Source: Cepaea nemoralis (Eukaryota; Mollusca; Gastropoda; Stylommatophora; Helicidae). From it: a stretch of DNA of 64,000 bases. Each line of letters begins with the position of its first letter. Position 1 is the first letter of the stretch. Below, piece by piece: positions 9,975-22,204 of the stretch. A program made the position numbers and the translations under genes. The notes beneath the pieces were generated by a model. The model did no database searches and had not been told where the DNA came from. It was given only the letters and a program-made list of their open reading frames with translations. The stretch is from positions 62,001-126,000 of the forward strand of contig JACEFZ010002053.1 of NCBI GenBank assembly GCA_014155875.1. Direction: 5' to 3'.

Positions 9975-12165
9975 ATCGTCATCAAGTGCCGTGCCGACTG
10001 GGGTAGGCGTTCATGTCTCTCCACAGATCTCTGTCTTTGGTTTTCTGGATCAACTCTGCAGTTGATATTCCTCCATGCCACCGTAGCAGTCCATCCAGCA
10101 TAATTTCTCGTGATCTGCCTCTGCCTCTCATCCCCTCGATCTTTCCAGTTATCACGATGTTCTCCAGCACCGCTCTTCTCATCACATGACCAAAATAAAA
10201 AGCTGTTTGTCTGTTTCTTATTGTTGTATACAATGTTCTAGTTTCGTTAGCCTCTATAAGGCATTCTTTGTTAGTTACTTTGGCAGTCCAAGGAATTGGC
10301 AACATTCGTCTAAGGAACCACATCTCTATTGCTTCCAATCTCTTTCTAATTTGTTCATTTATATTCCAAGATTCACAGCCATACAGCAAAACAGGTTCTA
10401 TGTAGCTCTTCAGCACTCTCTTTCTTACATTCAATAATAGTGACTTATTGCATAAGATATTCTTCATTTTCTGAAATGCAGCCTTTGCTTGCCTTATTCT
10501 GCTCTTCATCTCTGTTGTACATCTTCCATCTGATGTTATAAATGTCCCTAGGCATTTAAAAATATCCACTTGTGAAGAATTTTTCCTTCTATCTCTATTT
10601 CACATTTGGGTGTAACCTTTTACTTCGATATCACCATTGTTACTGTTTTCTTGATATTCAAGGAGAGTCCTTTATTTTCACTCTCTGTTACTACAATGTC
10701 CAACAATTGTTGTAGATCTATTGCATTATCCGCTATCAATACTGTGTCATCTGCATAGCGTATATTATTTATATTATAACCTCCAAATATTATTCCTGGC
10801 TTTTCTTTGATCTCTCTCATTATTACTTCGCTATAGAGGGAGAAGAGATCCGGTGACAAAACACATCCCTGTCTTACTCCTAACTTTATGTGTTCATAAT
10901 TTCCTTCTTTATTTCCAATTTTACTTGCTGCTGTTTGGTTCCAGTAAATATTTTTTTAAATTTTTCTGAGATCTTTCCCATCAATGTTAATATCTTCCGA
11001 CATTTTAATTAGTTCATCATGTTTTACTTTATCAAATGCCTTAGTATAATCTATTAAGCACAAATATGTCTTTTTTTGTCTCCATTGATCTTGCTCCATG
11101 CATTTTTGGTATAGCTATAAACACAGATTTCAACATATCGTTTGGTATATATACACTTATAATTATCATTCAACATTTTTGTTAATATATCTACTCCAAA
11201 TTCTCCCATTACTTATAATTCTTCTATTGTGATTCCATCTGGCCCAGCTGATTTTCATTTCTTCATATGCTTGATAGCGTCATCAACTTCTTCTTTTAGA
11301 ATAGGTGGACCTTCTAAGTTACTTTCTTCTGTTAATTCTGCCAAATGTGAAATAGAGATAGAAGGAACAATTCTTCACAAGTGGATATTTATAACATAAG
11401 ATGGAAGATGTACAACAGAGATGAAGAGCAGAATAAGGCAAGCAAAGGCTGCATTTCAGAAAATGAAGAATATCTTATGCAATAAGTCACTATCATTGAA
11501 TGTAAGAAAGAGAGTGCTTAAGAGCTACATAGAACCTTTCTCCATCATATAAGTCTCTTATATACTCATTCCACATCTTCATTATAGCATCTTCCTCCAA
11601 TAATATATTTCCTGTTTTTTATTTTAAACAACCTGTATTTATTCTTATTTTTCTTCCTGTAATCTCACTGATTTGTTTGTGCATATTTTTTGTATCTTTT
11701 ATAGAATTTAATTAAATTTTCTTGCACTGGTCATTTAACCAACTTTCGTTTGCCTTCACACAATTATGTCTTATTTCTTTATTTATCTCGTTATATACAT
11801 GCTTATCATGTTTACTGTTTTGTCTTTTGGCCATCAACGTTAATATTTCTTCAGTCATTCATTTTTTCTTAGCCTCTTGGCTTCTCTCCGGTAATATTTA
11901 TTTGCTTGTTTGATGAATGGAACCCCTTATTTCCCATTGTTCGTTTATATTCTGTATTTTAGCTATTGCATTATATCTATTTTTCACAATCACTCTGTAT
12001 TGTTCTTGAATTTATTTATCTACCTTCAACACCCCTTTATTAAGTCTCATGTTCCTAACCAATTCTTTTCTTCTATTCAGTCTTACTTTTTTTATACCAC
12101 ATAGTGGTACATGATCACTATTACAGTCAGCACCCGGCATTGTCTTTACATTAATTAACGCATTT
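9975..12165 (-). pseudogene. RTE-like LINE, RT and C-terminal part (interrupted copy)
   Basis: The minus strand carries, from 5' to 3', an RT linker (near 11560), a PDGIT-like RT block (near 11230), the YTKAFDKV-like block (near 11040), LGVRQGCVLSPD (near 10870), the catalytic YADD (near 10740) and the thumb/C-terminal domain (9982-10569) with LYGCESWN and WTAKVTNKECL. Order and motifs fit the RTE clade (BovB-type). The gene is broken by stops and frameshifts at about 10570-10620 and upstream. The 3' end reads ggcacttgatgatg on the minus strand, a short (ATG)n tail typical of RTE. The 5' endonuclease half lies at 17199-17870, beyond a 5.0 kb insertion. Confidence 0.85.
11341..11537 (+). repeat. 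Inverted copy of the RTE's own thumb region
   Basis: This 197-bp block is the near-identical reverse complement of 10393-10609 in the same element, with one internal gap of about 20 bases. It sits inside the linker of the minus-strand RTE, which resumes on both sides. The pair could fold back as a hairpin with a loop of about 730 bp. Confidence 0.85.
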
Positions 12166-12177
12166 CGAAACCTTTTA

Positions 12178-12180
<3 letters not shown>
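12166..12180 (+). repeat. 15-bp target-site duplication, left copy
   Basis: cgaaaccttttatta occurs here and exactly again at 17184-17198. The two copies bracket a 5,003-bp insertion that separates the RT and endonuclease halves of the RTE element. Confidence 0.88.

Positions 12181-12218
<38 letters not shown>
12181..12218 (-). repeat. (CTAA)n 3' tail of the nested LINE
   Basis: The plus strand is (TTAG)n, about nine units. On the minus strand it is the tetranucleotide tail at the 3' end of the I-like LINE and lies directly against the target-site duplication, as expected for target-primed integration. Confidence 0.85.
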
Positions 12219-14375
12219 CTATAGATCATCCTCATTGCACATCGAACCATTCAGTCCATAAGTGCTCGGATCCCCTCCTCAGCAAATTCCGCAGCGTGTA
12301 GCGGCTAACGACACCAGTTCTGTGTTGGTTTATCAATCTTCTTTATCTTCCTGCGTAGTGTTCTTCTTTGGCCACCTCTCTTTTAATTTGCTGTTCTCGC
12401 AGTCTGACCATGGTTGTAGATTCACAGTCATCACTTGGTTCTCGCAAAAGTCTTACTTCTCGTAGAGCATTCAGAATGTCAGCCTGGTCCTTGGCGCGTC
12501 CGCTCTCCATAGTAGCCTTACCTGCGAGATTGTCAGCCCGCTCATTTTCTTGTACTCCCGCATGCCCTGGCACGAAGATGAAACTAATCTTTGCCAGCCG
12601 AGACCGCTCCAGAGACAGCAACCATTCTCTTCGGATCCACCCCATCTCTATCCTCTTGAGCATGCTCATCGAGTCGCTAAGGAAAAATTCCATAGTGAAT
12701 GTCTGTCTCGAGCCATGTTGTTGCTTTACTTAATGCCATGACTTCCATAGTCAGGCTACTTTGGTCTCAGTGAAAGCACCAGTGTCCTCCTTCACAATTC
12801 TCCCTCCGGCCTGAGCAGTAAAGGCCCATGAGCTTCTCACATGCCGGACGACCGATCCATCTGTGTAAATGACAGCATAACCGTCTAACGAATTCTCGAA
12901 AATCAACTCTTGTACTTCCGCCTCCACAGCAGCCGGATTTTCTTGTCTGCATTGTCTGTCTAGTTGGATGCAATCTTTAAAGGACGTACAGAAATCTGTT
13001 GGCACTTGTAACCACTCCTCGCCAGATTCTAAGTCCTCAAGTGCAAACACCTTTTGAAGAATGTCTTCGGCTTGACCCATCCACGACCGTCTTCTTTTTA
13101 ATCTGCCGCCCTTCACATTCATAATTTCACTATGCAGTGGATGTGGTGTGTTTGCGTTAACTCTGAGGTAGGCGCGTGCTCTGCAAATTTGTATTCTGTC
13201 TTCAATGGTTGGAAAATCAAGAAGGTAGCGCATCGCCCTGCATGCTGTATCTCTTTTACATCCAAGAATAATGCGCATAGCTTCATTCTGTATCCTTTCC
13301 ATCCTTTCTATCTGCTTACGGCTGAGAGTCAGGATTGCCATTGCATACTCAAAAACAGACATGACCAGCCCCTCGTATAGAAGACATAGATAGCGCTGCT
13401 CACAGTTTGCTGCCGCCATCATCCGCATCGCAGCCAAACCCCGTTTGGCCTTTGTTATCACCTGGTCTATGTGCTCATTATAAGCAAGGCTTCGACGAAA
13501 ACGTATCCCCAGGTAATTCATTGCCTGCGTTCTTTCCACCGTCTCTGAACACAGATTAACACTTGGTGTTGGAGTGTTGACAATATGATTATTCAACGAG
13601 AACCAAGTCACTGTTGCCTTTGTTGGGATGACCATTGCCCCAGCTTCATCACACCAAGTACTTATGCGATCAAGTTCGGTTTGTAGTTCCACTGCAACCT
13701 GATTCCTATCCTTCCCCTGACGATACACTAAAATATCGTCGGCATATGGCAGTGTCCTCCCCGGTCCAGTGATCTGCTCACTAGTGATTCTCACAGTGTA
13801 GGCGTTGAACAGTACCGGAGATAATAGTGATCCCTGTGGTAGGCCAGGATATATTGTTGTTGGTTCCGAAATCCAACTGCCACATCTAAAAACTACTTTC
13901 CGTTGGAAGAGGGCTGTAGCGATCCAACTAAGGAGGAATGGACTTATATTGAGTTCAAGAAGCTGAAGCATTAAAAAAATCCAATGGTACTCTGTCGTAC
14001 ACGTCTTCAAGTTCAATCGCTGCAGCAAAGGTTCCAATGCCTGAGTGGAAACCTTCATAGACATCATGGGCAAAAACCGCTGCATTGGTCCAGGTTTCTC
14101 TTTTTGGACGGTACCTACCCAGGGTAGGTGGGAAAGCACCTTGCACCTCTAGTTGGCTTGATATTTTTCTGGGCAATTAACTTCTCCAGCAGCTTGCCCA
14201 TTGTATTCTGCATGGTTATAACTCGATATCCCTGAATTTTTGTGTGGTCTTTGTCAGGCTTCGGCAAGGGAATCAGATAGCTGTGTAACCACTCCTCCTT
14301 GGTGCTAGCACTGCCTATACTGTTGTTGCACATGTCTGCTGATGATGAACTGTCAAACACTGCTGTGTTTGCTTT
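12219..14375 (-). pseudogene. I-like LINE: reverse transcriptase and RNase H
   Basis: The minus strand encodes, with a few breaks, an RT start (14115-14360; PLPKPDKDH and a GYR block), a DVYDRVPLDF block (13955-14176), then a long frame 12751-14139 with GLPQGSLLSPVLFNAY, the catalytic YADD (near 13735), thumb, and the RNase H start VIYTDGS (near 12865). The rest of RNase H continues in another frame at 12343-12693 with LSDSMSML and VPGHAGVQENERADNLAG, followed by a C-terminal domain. Catalytic acidic residues of RT and RNase H are present, but at least three frame breaks make it inactive. An RNase H downstream of RT places it in the I/Jockey group; the exact clade is not settled. The APE endonuclease is missing. 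Confidence 0.85.
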
Positions 14376-14389
14376 TTTGCGATTTGTCT

Positions 14390-15533
14390 CCCTTTACAAG
14401 ATCGTCTTCAATGTCCATAGTCTTTGAAAACAAAAATACTTAGTTAACCTTTTACATTGGTTACGTTCGTTTTCTTCTCTGTTTATTAAGTTTTGTAGAT
14501 AACTGAGATAAGCTGGGTAAGCTGAGATAGGCATATCATTCTCATTATATTTGTAATTACAATGTTTACATTGATAATTTGTAAACTTCCCAGAAGTTTT
14601 TATTTTGCTGTAAATGGTCGATCTGGGTTTATTAAATGTGGCTGCTGCTAAAAATTCAGTTTCTTTAAGTGCAATAGCAAAAATATCTTTATTGGCTGTG
14701 TAATAAGCCGAACCCCGCTTCTCTATCTGTATCATTGATTCACGCTCACTTTCTTGCAAAAATCGTGAAAATAGTAATGGTAATGATGAGATAATCTTAT
14801 CTCTAAGAATGAGATCTTTCAGACGCTCAAAATCATTATTAATCTTAGCTGCTGACAGCCATTTACAGAAAATATCTTGAACTTGTGAAACATAATTTGA
14901 GAAGGTTTGTGATGGTTTTGGAGATAGTTTTGAAAATTGCTCTCTATACCAAGCTTCATCTTTAAAAAAAAATGTGCCATAATTTTGGTCTTAATGTATT
15001 GATAGTCTTTCCTTAGTTCACTAGGAATAGTTTCTATCACTTTTAGTGGTTCACCAGAAAGACTTTTCATGTAAATTATGATCCACTCTGATAATGGCAC
15101 TTTGTAATGATCCTTAATAGTCTCAAAATTCTGAGTCCAAGCTTAAATGAAATCACCGGTGGTGAATTTTTAACAATACCTTGGTATTTCTTGTATTGGT
15201 TTTCCTTTTCTTTAATTTGTAATTTCCTAGTATCTTTACTGGTTTCTGCTTTTATTTCTACTGTTTTAACTTTAATTGCGTCTCAATTTCTTCTTTCTTA
15301 GTTTGCGCCTGTAATTCTGCTTCTCTAATTTTAGTATCCAACTCAGCTTTCTTTAATTCTGCTTCTTTAGTTTTGGCTTGGTTTTCTAATTCAGCTTTCT
15401 TTAGTTCTCTCTCAGCTGCTCTTTCCTCTCTTTGAGTCTGTTCTTTAAATTTACTATCACTCCAATCTGATAGTTCTTTCCCTGTTAATCCTTGTTTCTG
15501 GCCTGGCGCTATGAAATCGTTTAGAGTAGCCAT
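14390..15533 (-). pseudogene. Gypsy-like LTR retrotransposon gag fragment
   Basis: From a start at 15533 the minus strand encodes an N-terminus (MATLNDFIAPGQ) followed by a charged coiled coil rich in Glu/Lys/Ala (15258-15533). After a frame break comes a capsid-like stretch with W-x-x-Y, SGEPLKV and PSELRKDY (14819-15100). A further frame (14394-14759) has a Cys-Cys-containing segment. This layout is that of gag from Gypsy-type elements. The role would be assembly of the retrotransposon particle. There is no protease, RT or integrase next to it; it is followed directly by the LINE RT of the neighbouring feature. It contains several stops and frameshifts. Confidence 0.65.
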
Positions 15534-16900
15534 GATTGTTGATAATTATGTCTACAATGGCAACATATCAGAAAAATTACAGTGTATACGTGAATTTCAG
15601 TCAATGTAATGCACACTAATATGTGCTAAATATACAATGAGGACAATAAAAAAAAAAGATTTTTAGACCTGAAACTGTCTCACAAAAATAATGGAAAAAA
15701 TACTTAGCTGCCGATGGTGTTCGGAGCTTTCTTCTGTACTTCGATCTCAACAACATAAGGGTGTGGGTTTTGCACAGCTCGATAGACTCACCTAGGTGTC
15801 AATTTACGGAGACAAATCTGGTTGCTGTGGAAAGGAAAATATTAGTAGGTGTTTGATGCAACTCTGTCGTGTATGCAAGGTCAATTTGTCTGTGTATAGG
15901 TTTGTATGTATTCAGTCGTGTATGGATGTGTAATTTCTACAGTTAGTGGTCGTGACTTATTCGGATGACATTGACATATCTCACTTCCAGGTTATCAACC
16001 AATCTTTCTTATATCTCTGATAACAATAATACTAGAGATCAACTCCCTTTCAAATCGCTCTGACAAGACTCTCTCTATCCAGAGTAGCCCACTTTCAATC
16101 CCTATTGTACGATCAAATTCAAACAGAGAGCCTCTCACGTTCACTCCCTTTTTATATATAGTTTAAATAGCACAGCAGAGTCTATCACTTTCACTCTCTT
16201 TTACATTTCGTTCTGCGATTCAAATTGCCGTGACGAGCCGCCCACGTTCACTCCCTGTCATGGTCTTACTTAATCATAACGCTGGCTCGCATTTCAGGAC
16301 AGAGGTTAAACAATTTGCATGCGTTCAATAACTGCATTCTTCACACGTACGGCAATTGTAATTAGCGAATCGTTTATTAAACAATAGTATTCACGTGTGC
16401 AAACTCACACGGGTTGCGCTGTCGGCAACACACAGTTCTTACCAGAACATCGTAACAATCATATAATCGTTCATTATATATTACAAAGTATAATGACATA
16501 TCACAGATCTCACACTGTCTCTCGACGCACGCTTCCCAACTCAAGCCTAGTTCGCTCCATAACTCAATCGCACCGTCAGTCGTACTATCATATCACAACG
16601 CTCACTAAGCACAACCACAGCCCTATGTCTGTCCGTCTCGAAGTCCTAAACCCGTCTGGCTCAACACATGTACGTTATGCCAGTTCACAGCTGCTCACAT
16701 TCTGTGAGTCCCGTGGCGCTCGATGTGGTGCGGTAACAAAGGGGCCTTAGCCTGTGTACAGGTCTCCCCGCACTCTGTGACCGTGACCCTGACCTGTTAT
16801 CCTGAACTAACCTTTCTCCTGTCTATCACTGGCTATTCAGTGCATTGGGTCCCTGACACTTACCTTGCCGCTTGTGGCCTCCCCGGCGCCCACGTCGCCT
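15534..16900 (-). other. Upstream leader or LTR-like region of the gag fragment
   Basis: AT-rich non-coding DNA containing repeated cactttcactc / cacgttcactccc motifs around 16100-16260. It could be the 5' leader and LTR of the gag-bearing element, read on the minus strand. I could not locate matching LTR ends or a convincing primer-binding site, so the LTR call is unproven. Short open frames on the plus strand (16397-16911) show no domains. Confidence 0.3.
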
Positions 16901-17183
16901 TGTTAGGTTGACTGCCCACCGCTCGGAGAACACACGTTGTTCCGCAATGTTGAAAGTATAGAGCACCACAGAACTACACACGCTGCGAAAAATTCACTCA
17001 AGGATTGCTTCGCTCGATGCACGACACTTCGTAGCATCGACGCAGATCTTGAGTAGAAACTCCTGGTTTTACATCCTGGCACACAAATTACTCGCAAGAG
17101 ATGAAAAAATCCATCTCCTACGCGAAAAAGTTAACAATCACAAAACAAAACGACCGTCCGTTGCCATCTTAAGCGCAAGTCTC
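16901..17183 (-). other. 5' end of the 5.0 kb nested unit
   Basis: The left-hand flank of the right TSD. On the minus strand it begins gagacttgcgcttaagatgg, and GC content rises, as in many LINE 5' UTRs. No protein similarity was found. Its position against the duplication makes it the 5' terminus of the inserted unit. Confidence 0.45.
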
Positions 17184-17198
17184 CGAAACCTTTTATTA
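17184..17198 (+). repeat. 15-bp target-site duplication, right copy
   Basis: An exact match to 12166-12180. After it the minus-strand RTE element resumes with its endonuclease region. Confidence 0.88.
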
Positions 17199-17870
17199 AT
17201 ATGTATGTAGTCAATTTGGTTGACTTTTATTATCCGGGCTTTTCCATATGTAAAGTCGTTTTTTTATAGTGTTTAAACCAGGTGTTTATCATATCATTGA
17301 TATTTGCCCAGTGTATTAGTTGTTCTCCTCGTTCATTTGTTGTACCTAAACCATAATTCCCCACTACATCCGCCATTTTTCCTTTTCCTACTTTTGCATT
17401 AAAATCACCTAGTATTATTTTTATTTTTTGTGATTTAATTTGATACATTGCCATGTCTACTTCATCGTAAAATGTATTTCTTCATCACTACTGCTTGTTG
17501 TTGGTGCGTATACATGTACAATATTTATATCTATTGGCTTGCCTTTCAATGTTACCATTATAACTCTGTCTGAAATACACCAGTAACCATTAATTGATTT
17601 GGCTGTTTGTTTATCAAATATTAGCCCTACTCCTTTTTCGTGTGTATCTCCTCCAGAATAAATTATTGTGTGTTTTTCGTTTATTATTTTGCCTGATCCC
17701 TTCCATCTCATCTCACTTACGCCCAGAATATTCAATTTCATACTTATTCTATGTATTCTATTTCATAATGTCATGATTTACCCTTGCCTTCCACATCCAC
17801 ATGGAGTTCTGTTACCTCAGCCTTTGACAGCCCAATCCGTCTGTCAGGACAAGTGAGTGCCCTTCTCTGC
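17199..17870 (-). pseudogene. RTE-like LINE, APE endonuclease part
   Basis: Frames at 17457-17741 and 17230-17454 encode an apurinic-type endonuclease: ILGVSEMRWKGSG, the IYSGG block, VHVYAPT and ILGDFNAKVG. In RTE elements this domain nicks the target DNA to prime reverse transcription. It is the 5' half of the element whose RT lies at 9975-12165. Stops separate the two frames, and the 5' end is lost or too diverged beyond about 17870. Confidence 0.85.
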
Positions 17871-18139
17871 CCAGCTGCAGAGCTGTCCAATTAACTTGTT
17901 GTTACATAATCCTTTTTCTTTTGCATCTGGTTGAAGAATAATTTGACATTGGCTTGTAGTTTATACGAATTTCATCTTATTATGATCTGTTATAGAAGAT
18001 TAGTTGGTTACAATTGTTGGTGTTGGTCGGAGTCCTTGATTTGATCATCACAAAAGTCCACATAATACCGCTGATCTTCCGCATGTGTGTTATCCATAAA
18101 TACAACCTGAACAATGACGTCACCGCCGATGCACAAAAG

Positions 18140-21015
18140 CTTAGACATTGAGTTCTTCTTCTTCTTTCGTTCGCCAGAAATATGTCTATAACTGCAATGT
18201 TGTCTCTTGTATGTATCTAACTGTATTTTTTAGTTCACTCAGCGGTCTATAGAGTTTATCTTGCATTGTTGCCTCTCTAGGCCAGAAGGTTCGCCTGGAT
18301 ATGTTGCAGTTTGGGCAATCCTGGAGTATGTGCTCTGCTGTCTGCGACGCCAAACCACATGTGCACATGGCTAAGTCACCAATCTTGAATTTTGTATACA
18401 TGTGATTGCGTAATCAATTGTGCCATGCTATGAGGCGCAGAAGAATGACCTTTTCTGGTCTGTCCATAACGTGGTAGTCGTCTTAAGTAGGGTTTGGTGG
18501 CCTTCTGACTGATTTCATCATTCTTTTCTTTTGGTGGTATGTAATGGGCACATCAGGTTGTTCTTCTTTTGCTCCTTCCTTTGCCAATCCATCAGCTCTG
18601 TCGTTTCCGTTGACTCCAAAGTGGGGTGGTATCCACTGTATGGTGACCTTATGCTGACTGCTAAGTTTAGAAAGTAGTGTCCTTAGAACTGGCAATTTCC
18701 CAGACAGGAGCGCCTCTATTACGGATTTTGCATCTGTCAATATCACCACAGGTTGTGTACCATGGCTGGTATTTTGTAATTTCCCTGTGGCTATCTTGAT
18801 TGCCTCAATTTCAGCATCATAGTAATGGCAGTACTTTCCTGTTGGAACTCTGGCCGTGTCCCTAGTATTATTTGGTTATTCTATGTAAACTCTCGCTCCT
18901 CCATTTCGAACAACATTTTGTGCTGGCCCATCTGTGTAGACTCGAATCCAGAGATCCTGTGGGTATTCGTCATCAAGGAAGCTGAGAGTGGCTGTTCTGC
19001 GCTGCACACTGTTCTGTTCTTCCTTGTCAAATATTCCTCTCACTTTTGTCTGGATTGTTAGCGATAGTCTATGTTCATCTTTCCACGGGGTTCGCTCTGG
19101 AATAGTTGTCATGGGAATACCAACTGTGGGAAGATCGATTATTTCTATGCAGAGTCGTTTGGCCTGGTGGATGAAACTACTTCTTTTCAACCGCCCTATA
19201 GCTAAGATTTCAAATCGGTTCTTCATAGTGTGGCCTGGCAAGCTGAGAAACTTTTCTGCTTGTGTTAGTGTTTTTGTATCTCTGCGTTCTCTTAGAGCTT
19301 GTGTCCGCCCCATTTTCTCCATTGCTACTATAGGGGTTGATCTCATCCCTCCTGTGATGACTCTAAGAGCTTGATGTACACCACGCAGTTGACCAGTATT
19401 CCAAATGTGGTCGCATGCTTTGTTGATAAACTTTGCTAAGTATTTTCACACTAGCTCTCCAAGTGGTTCCATTTAGCTTTCTCAGAATGGCTATTTTCCT
19501 TCTGGCTTTTGCTACTGCTTTTTTATGTGTTTTCTCCATGTCAGCCTGTCGTCGAATGTTACACCAAGGTATGTTGGTTCTTTATCTTCTCTTAGGGGTG
19601 TTCCATTTATCTGAATTATCCCTGTCTTTTGTTTCGGAGAAAGGGTAAATAGAGTGGTGTTGCACTTGCCAGTGTTTATGCTGACACACCATCTATCCGC
19701 CCATGCAACAAATGTATCTACAGCTCTCTTTAGCAACATGGTGGCCATTGATGCATGTTCATTTGTGCTCCACAAAACCAGGTCATCAGCGTACATTGCC
19801 GCTTTAATTCCATACGGTAGATTAGCAACAAGATCATTGATGAAGATTAGAAAAAGTATTGGGGACAGGACTCCGCACTGGGGAACACCGTGACACAATA
19901 ATGCTTTCTTGCTCTTGAGACCGTCTATCTGTACTCTGGCTCTTCTGTTGTGCAAGTATGCTTTCACCCATTTGTACATTCTTCCATTGACTTCACAGTT
20001 TCTCAGTTTCTTCATCAGACCTTCTTTCCAGACTTTGTCAAAGGCTTTCTTCAGATCTATCCAAGCCGCAAGTACCAGCTTCTTCTCTTGGAATGCATCC
20101 TCAACTTCTTGAGAGAGGTAGGTTGTCTGATCTTCCGTAGAGTAGCACTGCATAAAGCCAGCCTGTTGTGGCACAAGGATGTTTTCACTTTCAATGCACT
20201 GTAGTCTGTGATTGATGACGCGTTCCTTTGTTTTGCAGAGACAGCTGGTGAGGCTAATGGGTCTGTAGCTGGAGGCAATGGAACTGTCTTTCCCAGATTT
20301 TAGGAGGAGTATCATGATTGCTTCTCTCCAGACTTGTTGAACACTGCCTAAGGTCCACGTGTTATTAAAAAATCTGTAGCAGCTTTGCTTTGGCCTCTGT
20401 TCCTAGGTTCCTGATCATTTCATTGGAGATACCATCAGCTCCTGGTGACTTTATCATTTTACGTTTTGATATGGCTAGCTCCAGTTCACTGATTGTGATA
20501 GGTGCCTCCATAACCTCATGTACTATTTCCTTCTGTCCTGTATGTTGCCATTTCTCCCGAATCCCTTGATTGTTTCTCTGGACTAATTTCAATATTGTTA
20601 TCTTGTGCGAATGAGCCCGCAAAATGGTCAGCTGCTTGCTTTACTGTTAAGATGTTTCCGTCTTTATGTAGTGCAATTTTTGAGTTTCTCCCTGTGCCCT
20701 CATCGTTAAGTTGTTTTATTAGCTTACTCAACTTCATTGTGTCTCTTTCAAAGTTCAGTGACTCTGTTTTCTCCTGCCAGCTTTTCCGTCTAGCCTACAG
20801 CTGGGCCCTTTGAAATTTGGCTTTTGCGTGCTGATTTTTATTGTGGTGCTCTTGACTGGGATTGGCCTCTGCTTGCTTTCTACACACTTCCACATCATTA
20901 TGCAACTGTTCCAGTTCACTACTCCAGTAGGGTTTGTATTGTTTACGGGCTCCTCTTGGTAATGTTTCTCGTGCTGCCTGTAGTATGCATTTCCAGTGAG
21001 TTAGAGATTACTCTA
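18140..21015 (-). pseudogene. RNase H-bearing LINE (I/Jockey-like), 5'-truncated
   Basis: Minus-strand order: a linker with YWSSELE (near 20920) and WQEKTESLNF (near 20770), RT start (20365-20737, KSPGADGI), an RT core at 19512-20315 with SSYRPISLTS, IDLKKAFDKVW, GVPQCGVLSPILF and catalytic YADD (near 19790), thumb (18876-19346), an RNase H start RVYTDG, then RNase H continued at 18483-18749 (ILTDAKS, NGNDRADGLAK), and a C-terminal Cys/His region (18186-18401; CTCGLASQTAEHILQDCPN). The 3' tail is GAAGAAGAA. Four or more frame breaks and the missing endonuclease make it inactive. It differs from the I-like copy at 12219 in sequence and tail, so it is a separate family. A 3' piece of the same family is at 39841-40075. 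Confidence 0.87.
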
Positions 21016-21109
21016 GAATAAAAGTTAATTATAGTTAAAAGTAATGACGTATTTACTATGAAATTGAAATAATTTCCTCCACGTTTCTATATATACCATA
21101 CTCGTTGGT

Positions 21110-21420
21110 CATTGAGTGTAGCCATTGTCTCTGTAAAAAGATTCTCTGCCGACCGTCGCGAACTGAGACCATAACCAGCAGCTACCTGACGACTTACAAC
21201 CACATCACCTATCAATTGCCGATTGGTCTATAGAAGTATAGGTGTAACAGCATATGTCCAATGCCACGGAATGTAAAAAGGTCCTTTACTTTTATTTTTC
21301 TTTTATCTGTCGACTGCTCTCAAGCAGAATCCGACGTATGCATCCATGATTTCGCGTTACCCTGTTTCCGGACCTAACTGGGTACTACATTGTGCCCAAG
21401 GGTGTCCCGTGGGCTTGCGG
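21110..21420 (+). pseudogene. Decayed RNase H-region fragment
   Basis: The block at 21117-21200 (tagccattgtctctg ... gaccataaccagcagc) aligns with 35750-35830 and with the reverse complement of 47990-48070, where it lies next to a recognisable LINE RNase H motif. It is probably a LINE remnant in plus orientation. Protein similarity alone is too weak for a firm call. Confidence 0.4.
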
Positions 21421-21430
21421 GGGGGGGGGG

Positions 21431-21494
<64 letters not shown>
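21418..21494. repeat. G-run plus (GA)n microsatellite
   Basis: About 15 Gs are followed by about 30 GA dinucleotides. The run directly follows the RNase H-like fragment. Confidence 0.95.
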
Positions 21495-21495
<1 letters not shown>

Positions 21496-22204
21496 GAGGT
21501 GCTTTACTTCTCCTTTGATAAAGAATAACACTAGATTTGAGTATATTATTAGCTCCAAATACTTGGCTGTAAAGTTCAGTGCATGGATAATATATAACCC
21601 TACATAACGAAAGGAATGGCTTCCTACTGTCTGTGACGTAATCTGAAGACAATCTAGCGAAGTGTCATTGTAATGAACTGTAAAGAAAATATAGTCACCG
21701 GATTCTCAACGCTTATAGTTGTTCGCTTCAAAAAGAGTTTCTATATACATAAATTGCGTTAGCTAGAATATTGTTTCTTCTGTGGCAACTAGCCTTGTGT
21801 CAGTTGCTTGACCACACATACATGATATTTATTACGTTGTATTAATTTATCAATTTTAATTACTATATCACGACGTTTATTCCTGTGTAGGATCTTCTTC
21901 TTTTTCTTCTTCCTCGTCATCTCCCTCTTCCTACCCTCCCCCGTGTTCCCCTTAATCTTTCCCTTCTCCTCCTCCTCCCCCTTCTTCTTCGCCGTCTTTT
22001 CTCTTGTATCTGTGTGTATCATAGATAAGAAATCGGCTATTATTACTACACAGGCATCCTTGTCATTTGACATTTTCATGATACGAATGATGATTTTATT
22101 ATTCGTTGCCCAGTTGTTGAAAGTGCTCACTTATGTTATGTCTTCCTTCATGTATCCTATCTATATTCAGCCGTATGAGACTAATTTATGTTTATAATCT
22201 TCAA
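21495..22204. other. Intergenic, nothing recognised
   Basis: A pyrimidine-rich stretch at 21895-22000 (TTC/CTC) creates a Lys/Glu-rich minus-strand frame (21789-22130) that I regard as compositional. No other feature was recognised. Confidence 0.4.

Noticed and set aside
15534..16900. Complete LTR of a Gypsy element
   Set aside because: I could not find a second LTR, matching TG...CA ends or a convincing primer-binding site; kept only as an uncertain leader region.
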